The notes beneath the pieces were generated by a model. That model searched no databases and was not told where the DNA came from. It worked only from the letters and a program-made list of their open reading frames with translations. Shown here piece after piece: positions 1 to 9,089 of a DNA stretch of 64,000 nucleotides; positions within the stretch are counted from its first letter, which is position 1; each line of letters opens with the position of its first letter. The stretch is from NCBI GenBank assembly GCA_963784415.1, contig CAWARK010000002.1, forward strand, positions 62,001 through 126,000, read 5' to 3'. Made by a program: the position numbers and the translations under genes. This DNA comes from UBA7672 sp963784415. Lineage in GTDB: Bacteria; Pseudomonadota; Alphaproteobacteria; Caulobacterales; Hyphomonadaceae.

Positions 1-1928
1 TATCCTTCCCCGATGGCTCGAAGCGCGAATACCCGGACGGGTCGACGCCGCTCTCGATCGCGGAAGCCATCTCCAAATCCCTCGCCAAGCGATCGGTGAT
101 CGCGAAGGTCGACGGCCAGCTTTACGACATGAAACGCCCGCTCGATGGCGATGTCGCTCTCGAACTGCTCGACATCAACGCGAAGGACTCGCTCGAGCTG
201 CTGCGCCACGACGCCTCGCACGTCATGGCGCAGGCGGTTCAGGAGCTTTTCCCCGGCACGCAGGTGACGATCGGGCCCGTGGTCGAGGACGGGTTCTATT
301 ACGACTTCGCCCGCAAGGAGCCGTTCTCGACGGAGGACTTCGCCAAGATCGAAGCGAAGATGAAGGAGATCGTGGATCGCGATCTACCGATCAATCGCGA
401 GGTCTGGTCCAAGGACGACGCGATCGCCCACTTCAGGAAGATCGGCGAGGACTACAAGGCGCAGATCATCGACGACATCATTCCGCCGGGCGAGGCGATC
501 ACGCTGTACGCCCATGGCGACCAGTGGAGCGACCTGTGCCGCGGGCCTCACCTGCCGTCGACGGGCAAGTTGCCGAAAGCGTTCAAGCTGATGAAGGTCG
601 CAGGCGCCTATTGGCGCGGCGATCACCGCAACGAGATGCTGCAGCGGATCTACGGCACGGCGTGGGCGAACGAAAAGGATCTCGCCGCTCACCTCGTGCG
701 GCTCGAGGAAGCCGAGAAGCGCGACCACCGCAAGGTGGGCCGCGAGCTCGACCTCTTCCACATGCAGGAAGAAGGCAAGGGGATGGTCTTCTGGCATCCC
801 AAGGGCCTGACGTTGTGGCGGACGGTCGAAAGCTATGTCCGTCGCCGTCTTGATGCCGCTGACTATATCGAAGTGCGCACGCCGCAGGTGCTCGACCGCA
901 AGTTCTGGGAACAGTCGGGCCACTGGGAAAAGTATCGCGACAACATGTTTGTTGCGGAGACGGCGGAGGACGAGGTTCTGTCGCTGAAGCCGATGAACTG
1001 CCCGGGCCACGTGCAGATCTTCAAGCAGGGGCAGAAGTCGTATCGCGACCTGCCGATGCGCATGGCGGAATTCGGCGCCTGCCACCGCTACGAGCCTTCG
1101 GGCGCGTTGCATGGCCTTATGCGCGTGCGCGCCTTCACGCAGGACGATGCGCACATCTTCTGCCGCGAGGACCAGATCGAGAGCGAGACGGCGCGCTTCA
1201 TCACGCTCGCTTATTCGATCCATCAGGACTTTGGCCTGATGACGGATCACGTCAAACTGGCGACGCGTCCGGAGCTGCGCGCCGGAACTGATGAGTTCTG
1301 GGACAAAGCCGAGACGCAGATGATGTCTGCGGCGCGCGCGGCGGGCGTCGAGCCTGTGATCGCAGAGGGTGACGGGGCTTTCTATGCGCCGAAGCTCGAC
1401 TTCGTCATCAAGGACGCTATCGGCCGCGAGTGGACGATCGGCACGATCCAGCTGGACTATGTTCTGCCCGAACGCCTCGATGCCGAATATGTCGGCGAGG
1501 ACGGCGGCAAGCACCGTCCTGTGATGCTGCACCGTGCGATCCTCGGTTCGCTGGAGCGTTTCATCGGCGTACTGATCGAGCACTATGCGGGCGCATTCCC
1601 GATGTGGCTTGCGCCGGTGCAGGTGGTCGTGGCGACGATTTCGGAGTCGGCGACGGACTATGCAAAGGAAGCTGTGGCCGAACTCAAGGCTGCCGGCATC
1701 CGCGCGGAGATCGACCTGCGCAACGAGAAGATCAACTACAAGATCCGCGAACACTCGCTGCAGAAGGTTCCGGTGATTGCAGTTGTCGGCGCCAAGGAAG
1801 CCGAAGAGCGCAAGCTCGCTTTCAGGCGTTTTGGAAGCCAGGCGCAGGAAGTGGTGACGTTGGCGGACGCGGTGACGATGTTGGTCGACGAAGGCCTGCC
1901 GCCCGATATCAAACGGGCCAAGGCGTGA
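1..1928 (+). CDS. thrS: Threonyl-tRNA synthetase (5' end cut by window edge)
   Basis: Charges tRNA-Thr with threonine in the cytoplasm. The reading frame is open from base 3, ahead of the first possible internal start (GTG at 96). It encodes the TGS-domain beginning SFPDGSKREYPDGSTPLSIA, so only a few N-terminal residues lie outside the window. The TGS domain is followed by the HxxxH editing region (RHDASHVMAQAV), then the class II catalytic core with the zinc-ligand motif MNCPGH and the motif 3 stretch RAILGSLERFIGVLIEHYAG, and the C-terminal anticodon-binding domain (APVQVVVATIS). Length matches the family. The gene ends at TGA 1926-1928. The next gene starts 76 bp downstream on the same strand. 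Confidence 0.97.
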   Translation, partial: SFPDGSKREYPDGSTPLSIAEAISKSLAKRSVIAKVDGQLYDMKRPLDGDVALELLDINAKDSLELLRHDASHVMAQAVQELFPGTQVTIGPVVEDGFYYDFARKEPFSTEDFAKIEAKMKEIVDRDLPINREVWSKDDAIAHFRKIGEDYKAQIIDDIIPPGEAITLYAHGDQWSDLCRGPHLPSTGKLPKAFKLMKVAGAYWRGDHRNEMLQRIYGTAWANEKDLAAHLVRLEEAEKRDHRKVGRELDLFHMQEEGKGMVFWHPKGLTLWRTVESYVRRRLDAADYIEVRTPQVLDRKFWEQSGHWEKYRDNMFVAETAEDEVLSLKPMNCPGHVQIFKQGQKSYRDLPMRMAEFGACHRYEPSGALHGLMRVRAFTQDDAHIFCREDQIESETARFITLAYSIHQDFGLMTDHVKLATRPELRAGTDEFWDKAETQMMSAARAAGVEPVIAEGDGAFYAPKLDFVIKDAIGREWTIGTIQLDYVLPERLDAEYVGEDGGKHRPVMLHRAILGSLERFIGVLIEHYAGAFPMWLAPVQVVVATISESATDYAKEAVAELKAAGIRAEIDLRNEKINYKIREHSLQKVPVIAVVGAKEAEERKLAFRRFGSQAQEVVTLADAVTMLVDEGLPPDIKRAKA

Positions 1929-2004
1929 TTGAAGCTGGCGCATACGTCACTGCGGAAGCGGCGGTGCGCCAGCGATCGTCATCTGGCATGAGGCTCGCGA
2001 GCTG

Positions 2005-3387
2005 ATGCCCGGAAACAAAGCCATTACCGATCACGCGCGGACCCTGGCCCTGCGGCTGAGGCTTGGCCTCGTCGACCTGCAATCCATCGAGCAATGGGCC
2101 GATGAATCAATCCTGCTGGACGGCGCGCCATCGGAAATCGCCGATCTGTGTCTTGCGACCCGGGCAGGTGAGCGCATCACGTTGCGCATCCTGACGGATA
2201 TTGGCGGCCCTCCCGGCGGCCTCGATGTCATGCAGGCCGTCAGCGCCGTTCGCGTGGAGGACGCCAGCCAGGACGAGTTACGGCGGCTGGCTGACAATCT
2301 CGATCCCGTGCTGCGCGAAGTAGACGCGGGGCCCGGTCTGCCGCCCTTGCTGAAGTCTGGTTTGACACTGGCGCGCGACTTCTGGGAAGCGCGCATGCAG
2401 TCGTCCGATGAGATGTTGCACGTCGAAGAACGCATGCGCGACCTGCTTCACGCGGTCAAAGACTACGCCTCCGAATTGCCGATCGAGAAACCCGCCGCGG
2501 CTGAACCGGAGGTCCACAAGGCCTCGGCGATTGTCGTCAGCTTCAACACCGGCGAGCGCCTGTTCGCGTGCCTCGCCGCGCTGGAAAGCGACCCCGGCAT
2601 TGCCGAGATCATCCTCGTCAACAATGGCAATCCGATCGAGATGCTGGAACGTGTCGACGATGCGTACGGCAACTCGCCGAAGGTGAAAGTGATCGGTGAC
2701 GGGCAGAACCGCGGGTTCGCTGCAGGGGTGAACCTTGGCGCCGCCAGCGCGACCGGGGATCGCCTGCTGGTGATCAATCCCGATGCCGTGCTGCAGCCGG
2801 GATCGATCGCCGCGCTCGAGTTTGCCATGGCGGGCGCCGCCGAGCCTGCAATCGTTGGCGGCAAGATATTCGGACCCGACGGCGTTGAGCAGCGAGGCGG
2901 CCGCAGACGCAGGCTCACCATGCGGTCGGCGGCGGCGACTTTCCTCGGCCTGTCATCGTTACGCGCACTGAACCCCGCCTTCGTCAGCATCAACCGCAAC
3001 ACCGAGCCAGAGCCTACCGGACCTGTGCCGATGGACGCGGTCAGCGGCGCCCTGATGTACATGTCGGCGTCGAGCTTTCGCCGCCTCGGAGGGTTCGACG
3101 AAGGCTACTTCCTCCATGTCGAGGACCTCGACCTCTGCCGTCGCGCCGAGGCCGATGGCGGATCGGTGATCTATACACCCCACGCGTCAGCTCTGCATTT
3201 CGGCGCCACAAGCGACGCGCCGGCCTTGTTTGTCGAGCGGCATAAAGGGGCAGGGTTCAGCCGCTATTTCCTGAAGTATGCCGAGACGCCAGGCGAGAAG
3301 GTCGTCGCGCGCCTGCTCGGCCCTGCGATCGCCATCCTGCTGCTCACCCGCGCGCGGTTGATGGGGCTGACTGCCCGCAAGCCGTAA
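2005..3387 (+). CDS. GT2-family glycosyltransferase with N-terminal extension
   Basis: Predicted inverting GT-A glycosyltransferase of the rhamnosyltransferase-like GT2 type; donor and acceptor are unknown. The catalytic domain begins near residue 172 (ASAIVVSFNTGERLFACLAAL). It contains the NRGFAAGVN nucleotide-binding stretch and an NPD triplet (D260) in the DxD position. Further on are VSGALMYMS and GGFDEGYFLHVEDLDLCRRA, typical of this subfamily. A hydrophobic helix near the C-terminus (GPAIAILLLT) may anchor it to the inner membrane. The first ~170 residues form an acidic, helical extension that I do not recognise. It follows thrS on the same strand and converges with xerD, with stop codons 3 bp apart. 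Confidence 0.85.
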   Translation: MPGNKAITDHARTLALRLRLGLVDLQSIEQWADESILLDGAPSEIADLCLATRAGERITLRILTDIGGPPGGLDVMQAVSAVRVEDASQDELRRLADNLDPVLREVDAGPGLPPLLKSGLTLARDFWEARMQSSDEMLHVEERMRDLLHAVKDYASELPIEKPAAAEPEVHKASAIVVSFNTGERLFACLAALESDPGIAEIILVNNGNPIEMLERVDDAYGNSPKVKVIGDGQNRGFAAGVNLGAASATGDRLLVINPDAVLQPGSIAALEFAMAGAAEPAIVGGKIFGPDGVEQRGGRRRRLTMRSAAATFLGLSSLRALNPAFVSINRNTEPEPTGPVPMDAVSGALMYMSASSFRRLGGFDEGYFLHVEDLDLCRRAEADGGSVIYTPHASALHFGATSDAPALFVERHKGAGFSRYFLKYAETPGEKVVARLLGPAIAILLLTRARLMGLTARKP

Positions 3388-3390
3388 GGA

Positions 3391-4308
3391 TCAGGCGCGT
3401 GCGAGCGGGTGCGCCGCTTCAAGCAGGTCGCGCAATTCGTCGGTGACAACATGCGTATAGATCTGCGTCGTCGCGATGTCGGCGTGGCCAAGCAGAAGCT
3501 GCACGGCGCGCAGGTCGGCGCCGCCCGACAACAGATGCGTCGCGAAGGCATGGCGCAGGGCGTGCGGCGTCACGCGTTCCAGCGCGATGCCGGCTTTCAT
3601 CGCGAGGTCTTCCAGCAGCTGTCCAAGACGACGGCGCGTTAGCCGCCCGCCAGCGCCACGTGACGGAAACACAAACCGCTGCGCCACAGAACGCACAGCG
3701 GATTTCGGAAAGAACTGGTCGCGCACGGCCATATAGTTCTTGAGCGCCAGCAGCGCTGGCTTGCCCAGCGGCGTGATGCGTTCCTTGTCGCCCTTGCCGC
3801 GCACGATCAGCACGGTGGCGCCTGGCGCGGGCAGGGCAGATAGCGGCAGGTCGCAACACTCGCTGGCGCGCAGTCCGGCGCCGTAGAGCAGTTCAACCAG
3901 GCACATCGTGCGCAGGTCAGCAGGTTCTGGTCCTTCCGCCGCCTCGATCAGGCGCGCGACTTCATCGCGGCTCAGCACATCTGGCGGGTCACGCCGGAAA
4001 GCCGGGCCATCAAGGCGTGAGGTGGGGTTATCCTGCCGCTCATTGTCGCCGAGCTGGAAGCGGAAAAACCGCCGCAGCGCCGACAGCCGCCGCGAGACGG
4101 TGGCGGCCGACATGCCGCGTTCATGCAGGTCGCGCACGAAGGCCGAAAGGTCGCGCTCGCCGGCGTCCACCAGCGACGTGCGGTTGGCCCGCAGGAAGCT
4201 GGAGGCGTCCTCAAGATCTCGGCGATAGGCATCGATCGTGTTGTCCGCAGCGCCACGTTCGGCGCGCAGGGTGTCGAGGAAGGCATCGATGCGACGGTCG
4301 TCCAGCAT
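3391..4308 (-). CDS. xerD: Tyrosine recombinase XerD
   Basis: Site-specific recombinase that, with XerC, resolves chromosome dimers at dif. The 305-residue protein has an N-terminal SAM-like core-binding domain (about residues 1-95) and a C-terminal catalytic domain. All catalytic residues can be placed: R147 (YGAGLRASE), K172 (RGKGDKE), H249 and R252 (HALRHAF), H275 (LLGHADIATT) and the nucleophile Y284 (QIYTHV). XerD is preferred over XerC because the gene stands beside aroK/aroB, as in many alphaproteobacteria, but sequence alone cannot fully exclude XerC. An integron or phage integrase is unlikely given the length and context. Confidence 0.9.
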   Translation of the reverse strand: MLDDRRIDAFLDTLRAERGAADNTIDAYRRDLEDASSFLRANRTSLVDAGERDLSAFVRDLHERGMSAATVSRRLSALRRFFRFQLGDNERQDNPTSRLDGPAFRRDPPDVLSRDEVARLIEAAEGPEPADLRTMCLVELLYGAGLRASECCDLPLSALPAPGATVLIVRGKGDKERITPLGKPALLALKNYMAVRDQFFPKSAVRSVAQRFVFPSRGAGGRLTRRRLGQLLEDLAMKAGIALERVTPHALRHAFATHLLSGGADLRAVQLLLGHADIATTQIYTHVVTDELRDLLEAAHPLARA

Positions 4309-4369
4309 CCCGCGACAGTGGCGCGTGCAGGTTTATGGGAAGTTTAGAGAACCAGCCCGCGATCTGGAC

Positions 4370-6052
4370 TTACAGGGCTTTCCAGACCTGCAGCGCTTCC
4401 AGCGCGACCGCGTTGGCATCATCCGTCAGGCCCATCGCCTGCATCTGGACCAGCAGGTCCGACAGGCCGGCGAACGAAAGAGCGGATACGTCGGAACCCA
4501 GCTGCCCGACGATGGACAGGGCGGCTTCCGCATTGGCGCCCTGGCGGGCGGCGGCATAGATGCGGGCGATGGCGGCGTCCGAAACGCCCCGGCCGGCACT
4601 GCGCTGCGCCGCCAGCGTGGCGCGCTGGTCGGCGGTCAGATCGCGGCCCGTTCCTGAATAGAGGAAGAGGGCGCGGGTGTTTTCGATACGGCGGATGGTG
4701 AGCTGCTGATCGGCGGCAGCCGGAGCCTTGGCGGGGGTTGGCGTTCCTGCTGCGGGCAGCACAGGGTAGGGCGCGGCGGAGAGAAGACGGTCGAGGATGG
4801 CGCCGCCCTTGTCTCCCGTCGCGCCAGCGTAGGACAACATCAGGTCGAGGCGCGCCACGGCCCAGGCGTCCTGTTTGTCTTTGGCCACAGTGCCGAGATG
4901 CTTGCGCCACTCGGCTGCAAGCTTGACGTCGTTTGCCAGCAATGCGGCTCGCGCCAAGGGCTCGGCGTAGGGAAGTGTCGCATCGTCGCGCGGCAATGCT
5001 TTGATTGCAGCCGATAGCGTCATTGCGATCAGCTGTCCGTCCGCAAGCGTTTCCGCCGATCGCACGGCGGCGACGTAGGCAGTCGCCTTTGCATCCGGCG
5101 CTATTTTCTTGTCGGCCGAAGCGGCGATTGCCTGCGCGAGATAGTCCGGTCGCGGCGCGGCGCCACGCGCCGGTGCTTTGGCGGCTGGCGTTTCATCCTT
5201 GAGCGCAGCGATCGCAAGCAGATCGGCGGCTTTGAGCTTTCCGCCGTTGAACGCAGTTCGCATTGCGGCGCGGCGCTGTTCGGTTGTCGCCTTCGTATTG
5301 AGGGCAATCGCGGCCGCAATGTCGGACGGGACAGCGGCAAAGCTGGCAGACGTGGCGGGCAGTTTTGCCGCGACGGAGACCGCAGCTTCTACCGGGGAGC
5401 CGAAACGACCCTCGGGCTTTTTGGTATCGGGCGAAGAAATGACACCGAGCGCGCTGATCAGCCAGACGCCGAGCGATTCATTTGTTTTGGCGATCTGCTC
5501 GACGATCAGGCTCGCATTGGCGTCGCCATTGAGCGTTGCACACACGGCGCGCAGCGGCATCCAGTCAGCGTCAGTGGCCGCCTGAGATTTTACGCTGGCG
5601 CAGGCCGCGTCGGCGTCGCCCTGAAGCAACGCGAGTTCGGCGCCGAGGCGTTCGCCCGGCTTGCCCCAGTCAGATTTCGGATAGCGTTTGCGCAGGTCGA
5701 CTGCGTGGGCGCTCTCGCCCAGTTGTTCGAGGAGACGCAGGCGTTCAAGCGTCAACTCGGCGCCGTCCGTCGGTCCCTTGCTGCGGGACATCAGGATGCG
5801 GGCGAGCATGTCGCGCGCAGACGGCGCCAGCTCGCGCGGCTGGATCGCAGCCATGACTGGCCCAAGCGTTTTGGCGCTGGTGTTGTTCCAGAACGTGGCA
5901 GGAACGGCACCTTCATTGGCGCCAATCCATCCGACGCCCCACGCATCAACCTGTGCGAGCGGAGTGGAAGACACCTGTGCGCTGGACGTTTCGCTGGCCA
6001 GCAGAAGGCAGCTCAGGGCAACAGAAACAAGGGCGCTAGTGCGGGGGCGCAT
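4370..6052 (-). CDS. Secreted Ala-rich protein of unknown function (560 aa)
   Basis: I do not recognise a named family. The start was placed at ATG 6052 because it begins with a clean Sec signal peptide (MRPRTSALVSVALSCLLLAS, cleavage near SSAQ). The frame stays open upstream to 6166 without a plausible start. The mature protein is about 535 residues and strongly alanine-rich. It is predicted mostly helical with repeated A/L-rich segments, which resembles a periplasmic TPR-like scaffold, though no clear TPR consensus was verified. The start overlaps the end of the upstream 73-codon membrane-protein gene by 17 bp, so the two are probably co-translated. It lies between xerD and aroK. Confidence 0.75.
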   Translation of the reverse strand: MRPRTSALVSVALSCLLLASETSSAQVSSTPLAQVDAWGVGWIGANEGAVPATFWNNTSAKTLGPVMAAIQPRELAPSARDMLARILMSRSKGPTDGAELTLERLRLLEQLGESAHAVDLRKRYPKSDWGKPGERLGAELALLQGDADAACASVKSQAATDADWMPLRAVCATLNGDANASLIVEQIAKTNESLGVWLISALGVISSPDTKKPEGRFGSPVEAAVSVAAKLPATSASFAAVPSDIAAAIALNTKATTEQRRAAMRTAFNGGKLKAADLLAIAALKDETPAAKAPARGAAPRPDYLAQAIAASADKKIAPDAKATAYVAAVRSAETLADGQLIAMTLSAAIKALPRDDATLPYAEPLARAALLANDVKLAAEWRKHLGTVAKDKQDAWAVARLDLMLSYAGATGDKGGAILDRLLSAAPYPVLPAAGTPTPAKAPAAADQQLTIRRIENTRALFLYSGTGRDLTADQRATLAAQRSAGRGVSDAAIARIYAAARQGANAEAALSIVGQLGSDVSALSFAGLSDLLVQMQAMGLTDDANAVALEALQVWKAL

Positions 6053-6257
6053 TCGCGGCTCCGGCGGCAGGCTCGGGCTGAACACCGACATTCGTCGCCG
6101 GAACGCGGACCTCAAGCTGCGCGGGTTTCTTCGAATCGGCCTGGCCCGCGAAATAGAACAGCGCACCGATCAGCAGAACCAGGACGATGCCTCCGATGAT
6201 CGCGTAAAGCTTCACCGGCATCGGTCCGCGCCGACGTGAAAATCCACCGCGAGCCAT
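6036..6257 (-). CDS. Small single-pass membrane protein (73 aa)
   Basis: Function unknown. The start at ATG 6257 is preferred over the upstream TTG at 6293 because GGAG sits 7 bases ahead of it. The protein has a basic N-terminus (MARGGFSRRRGPMPVK), one strong transmembrane helix (LYAIIGGIVLVLLIGALFYF), and an Ala/Pro-rich tail of about 35 residues on the far side. The positive-inside rule places the N-terminus in the cytoplasm. Its 3' end overlaps the next gene (secreted 560-aa protein) by 17 bp, which suggests a two-gene unit transcribed away from aroK. Confidence 0.7.
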   Translation of the reverse strand: MARGGFSRRRGPMPVKLYAIIGGIVLVLLIGALFYFAGQADSKKPAQLEVRVPATNVGVQPEPAAGAANAPPH

Positions 6258-6412
6258 GTTGTCACTCCGCCCAGCAATCTGATCCGGATTCAATCAGACC
6301 GGGACGCAAGGGTCCAGCATTTGAAGCTGTTCACTATAACGCCACCCGGCCCGAACATTGCCCCGGAAGCCTTGGGCGGTATAAGCCTGCGTTTCGGTGA
6401 ACAGGGCAAGTC

Positions 6413-6991
6413 ATGACTGCGCAACAGGGCGAACCGGAGGGCGGGGCCACCCCGGCTGCCACGCCATCCAGCGGGCGCCGGCTGGAACGCACCGTCGCGC
6501 TTGTCGGCATGATGGGTGTCGGAAAATCGACGGTCGGCAAGAAGCTGGCGGAAAGCCTCGGCGCTCCCTTTGTCGATAGCGACGACGAGATCGTGCGCGC
6601 GGCGGGCCTCAGCGTGCAGGAAATCTTCGAGCGGCACGGGGAACCCGAGTTTCGCAGGGGCGAGCGCCGGGTAATCGAACGCCTGCTCAACGGCCCGCCC
6701 CTCGTGCTTGCGACGGGGGGAGGGGCGTATATGGACCCGGATACCCGCGCGCTGCTGAAGGAGAAGGCGACAACCGTCTGGCTGCGCGCCGATCTCGATC
6801 TCATCTGGAAGCGCGTAAACCGGCGCGACACAAGGCCGCTGCTCAAGCGGGAGAACCCCAAACAGGTGCTGGCCGACCTTCTGGCGGCGCGTGCGCCGAT
6901 CTACGCCGAGGCGGACTTCGCGATTGATTCTGGTGACGGCCCGGCCAGTGACGCCGTGAAGGCCATCCGCGATGCGATGGGGTTTGAATGA
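6413..6991 (+). CDS. aroK: Shikimate kinase
   Basis: Phosphorylates shikimate to shikimate 3-phosphate with ATP, step five of chorismate synthesis. The P-loop is GMMGVGKST, followed by the DSDDEIVRAAG shikimate/Mg site, the EPEFRRGERRVIERL region, the GGGAY motif, and the lid arginine segment NRRDTRPLL. A roughly 25-residue Gly/Pro-rich N-terminal tail precedes the kinase fold. The stop codon overlaps the aroB start as ATGA (6988-6991), so the two are translationally coupled. This is a standard alphaproteobacterial aroK-aroB pair. Confidence 0.96.
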   Translation: MTAQQGEPEGGATPAATPSSGRRLERTVALVGMMGVGKSTVGKKLAESLGAPFVDSDDEIVRAAGLSVQEIFERHGEPEFRRGERRVIERLLNGPPLVLATGGGAYMDPDTRALLKEKATTVWLRADLDLIWKRVNRRDTRPLLKRENPKQVLADLLAARAPIYAEADFAIDSGDGPASDAVKAIRDAMGFE

Positions 6992-8112
6992 CAAACGGCA
7001 CCAAGACAGTCCGGGTCGACCTGGCGAACCGCAGCTATGATATCCTGATCGGCGAGGGGCTGCTGGCGCGTGCGGGTGAGCTGATCCTGCCGCTGATGGG
7101 GGCAGGCCGCTCCAAAGTGTTCGTGATCGGCGACGAAAACGTGGTGCGCCTGCACGGCGCTACGCTCGATGCAGCACTTGCGGCCAGTGGCATCACCCCC
7201 AATCACGTGACGATCCAGCCGGGCGAAGCTTCCAAGTCCTTTACCTCACTCGAAATCGTACTGGATGCGCTGATCTCGCAAGGCGCGGAGCGCGACGATC
7301 TCATCCTCGCCTTCGGCGGCGGCGTCGTGGGCGACCTCACCGGCCTTGCTGCGGGCCTGCTGAAACGCGGTGCACGGTTCGTGCAGATCCCGACAACGCT
7401 CCTTGCTCAAGTCGACAGCTCTGTCGGCGGCAAGACCGCGATCAACTCGCGCGCCGGCAAGAACATGGTGGGCCTGTTCCATCAGCCCGTGCTCGTGCTG
7501 GCAGATCTCGGCGTCCTCGACACGCTGCCCGAGCGCGAGCGTTCGGCAGGCCTCGCAGAGATCGCGAAATACGCGCTGATCGATGATCCGGCATTCTTCG
7601 ACTTCCTCGAAGCGAAAGCCGCGGCGCTGCGCGCTGGTGACAAGGCGGCGCTGGCTGAAGCTGTGCGCGTCTCGTGCGCGGCCAAGGCGCGCATTGTCGC
7701 CATCGACGAGACGGAGCAGGCGGAGCGCGCCTTGCTCAATCTCGGTCACACGTTCGGCCACGCGCTTGAGCGCGCCAATGGCTTTGGCTCAAGCCTCCTG
7801 CATGGCGAGGGCGTTGGCGCCGGCATGGCAATGGCGCTGCGCTATTCGGCAAGTCTTGGCGTGTGTCCCGGTCAGGATGCTGTCCGGACCGAGCGCCTCC
7901 TGAATGCGCTGGGGTTGGCCACACGCATCGCCGATCTCGGCGGCGGTCCCTATCCGGCGGACGAGTTGCTGGCGCACATGGCGCACGACAAGAAAGCCAA
8001 GAATGGCCGGCTGACGCTGATCCTCGCTCGCGGAATCGGGCAGGCCTATATCCAGAAGGATGCGGACCTTGGTTCGCTGCAGGCTTTCCTGCGCTCTGAA
8101 GCGGCTTCCTGA
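6988..8112 (+). CDS. aroB: 3-Dehydroquinate synthase
   Basis: Converts DAHP to 3-dehydroquinate using NAD+ and a divalent metal, step two of the shikimate pathway. Family motifs are FGGGVVGDLTGLAAG (NAD-binding glycines), IPTTLLAQVDSSVGGKTAIN, the metal ligands around EIAKYALIDD and LNLGHTFGHALE, and LLHGEGVGAGM. Length (374 residues) is normal. It starts inside the aroK stop (ATGA). The 89 bp between its stop and the following luxR-type gene holds no convincing hairpin terminator. Confidence 0.96.
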   Translation: MTNGTKTVRVDLANRSYDILIGEGLLARAGELILPLMGAGRSKVFVIGDENVVRLHGATLDAALAASGITPNHVTIQPGEASKSFTSLEIVLDALISQGAERDDLILAFGGGVVGDLTGLAAGLLKRGARFVQIPTTLLAQVDSSVGGKTAINSRAGKNMVGLFHQPVLVLADLGVLDTLPERERSAGLAEIAKYALIDDPAFFDFLEAKAAALRAGDKAALAEAVRVSCAAKARIVAIDETEQAERALLNLGHTFGHALERANGFGSSLLHGEGVGAGMAMALRYSASLGVCPGQDAVRTERLLNALGLATRIADLGGGPYPADELLAHMAHDKKAKNGRLTLILARGIGQAYIQKDADLGSLQAFLRSEAAS

Positions 8113-8201
8113 AAAACCCACCTTCCGTAAAACCCAGCCTTTTTGAAAACCAAGGGTCAGGGTAGGGTGCTCTCAGGGAAAACTCTGGGCAGGGGCCCGA
8201 C

Positions 8202-8939
8202 ATGCTGGCCGAACGGACACTCGCTTTCGCAGCGCAGGCGCCGGAACTGCAGACGCGCAAGGCGCTGACGGGCGGCCTGCTGAGTGTTCTGCAGGAAATC
8301 GGCGCGACCAATTTTGCCTGCCTCTATCTTCGGCGTGAAAGCGGCAACCTGGTTATCGATCGTTCGATATCGAACCTCCCCCGCGGTTGGCAGGAACTCT
8401 ACCTCCAGCGCGGCTATGACGCGTCCGACCCGGTCTTTCAGGGCGTCGCGCGCGGCGGGACATGCGGTTACTGGGACGAACTGACCCGCGGTCTCGTCCT
8501 CGGCCGCTCCAGCCGGGAAGTGATGACCGAGTCCCGGAAATTCGAGATGCGGGAAGGTTTTACCAAGCGCGTCGCGCTCGAGTCCGGAGGTTTTGCCGTG
8601 GTGATGGCTGCGGGGCCGGAACTGGCGCGCAACTCCACGGCGCGCGCGGCCATGCGGATGTCGTTCGATATTTTCGCCAATGAAGGCGTCCGGATGATGA
8701 AATCGACGCTGGATTCCGGGCGTTCCCTTGGGCCGGACGCTGCCCAGAACCTGTCGCGTACCCAATTGAAGGTTCTGCACATGCGGTCTGAGGGGCTGAC
8801 CAACAAACAGGTCGCCATCCATATGGGCCGTCACGAAAAGACGGTGGAATGTCATGTGACTGAGATTCTGCGTCGCCTCGGGGCCCGGAACATGATCGAT
8901 GCGATCCGGATCGCGACGAAATTGAAGCTGATCCTTTGA
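8202..8939 (+). CDS. Orphan LuxR-type autoinducer-binding regulator
   Basis: Transcription factor with an N-terminal acyl-homoserine-lactone-binding domain (about 1-170) and a C-terminal LuxR helix-turn-helix (about 182-240). The six residues conserved in TraR/LuxR ligand pockets (W57, Y61, D70, P71, W85, G113 in TraR) all appear here at a constant +6 offset: W63, Y67, D76, P77, W91, G119. In the HTH, the usual glutamate (TraR E178) is Q188, while L192 and G198 are kept. No luxI-type synthase gene exists in the window, so it is a LuxR solo as far as can be seen. A strong terminator follows at 9042-9077. The intact ligand pocket makes true signal sensing likely; the ligand is unknown. Confidence 0.9.
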   Translation: MLAERTLAFAAQAPELQTRKALTGGLLSVLQEIGATNFACLYLRRESGNLVIDRSISNLPRGWQELYLQRGYDASDPVFQGVARGGTCGYWDELTRGLVLGRSSREVMTESRKFEMREGFTKRVALESGGFAVVMAAGPELARNSTARAAMRMSFDIFANEGVRMMKSTLDSGRSLGPDAAQNLSRTQLKVLHMRSEGLTNKQVAIHMGRHEKTVECHVTEILRRLGARNMIDAIRIATKLKLIL

Positions 8940-8952
8940 TCCCTACCGAGTT

Positions 8953-8968
8953 CCGGGGGTAACCCTGA
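8953..8968. repeat. 16-bp repeat copy 1, CCGGGGGTAACCCTGA
   Basis: This 16-mer lies 14 bp after the luxR-type stop codon and contains a GGGT-A-ACCC dyad. A copy differing at one base lies at 9090-9105, on the other side of the terminator hairpin. Role unknown. Confidence 0.5.
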
Positions 8969-9041
8969 TTTTCTTTGGCGGCGGCATTTCGCAAAAAACG
9001 CATGGGCGACGGGCCATTTTCTGATCGGCCCTGGGTTTGGG

Positions 9042-9077
9042 AGCGGCTTTGCAGCGATGCAAAGCCGCTTTTATTTT
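9042..9077 (+). terminator. Rho-independent terminator after the LuxR-type gene
   Basis: A perfect 12-bp stem (AGCGGCTTTGCA / TGCAAAGCCGCT) closes on a GCGA tetraloop of the stable GNRA class. It is followed directly by TTTATTTT. It ends the luxR-type transcript and also lies downstream of bolA on the opposite strand. Confidence 0.9.
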
Positions 9078-9089
9078 CGGGTTCGCTCA

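Noticed and set aside
384..1943. Long minus-strand frame opposite thrS
   Set aside because: A shadow of the plus-strand synthetase: no family features, skewed composition, and the plus-strand frame is a clear thrS.
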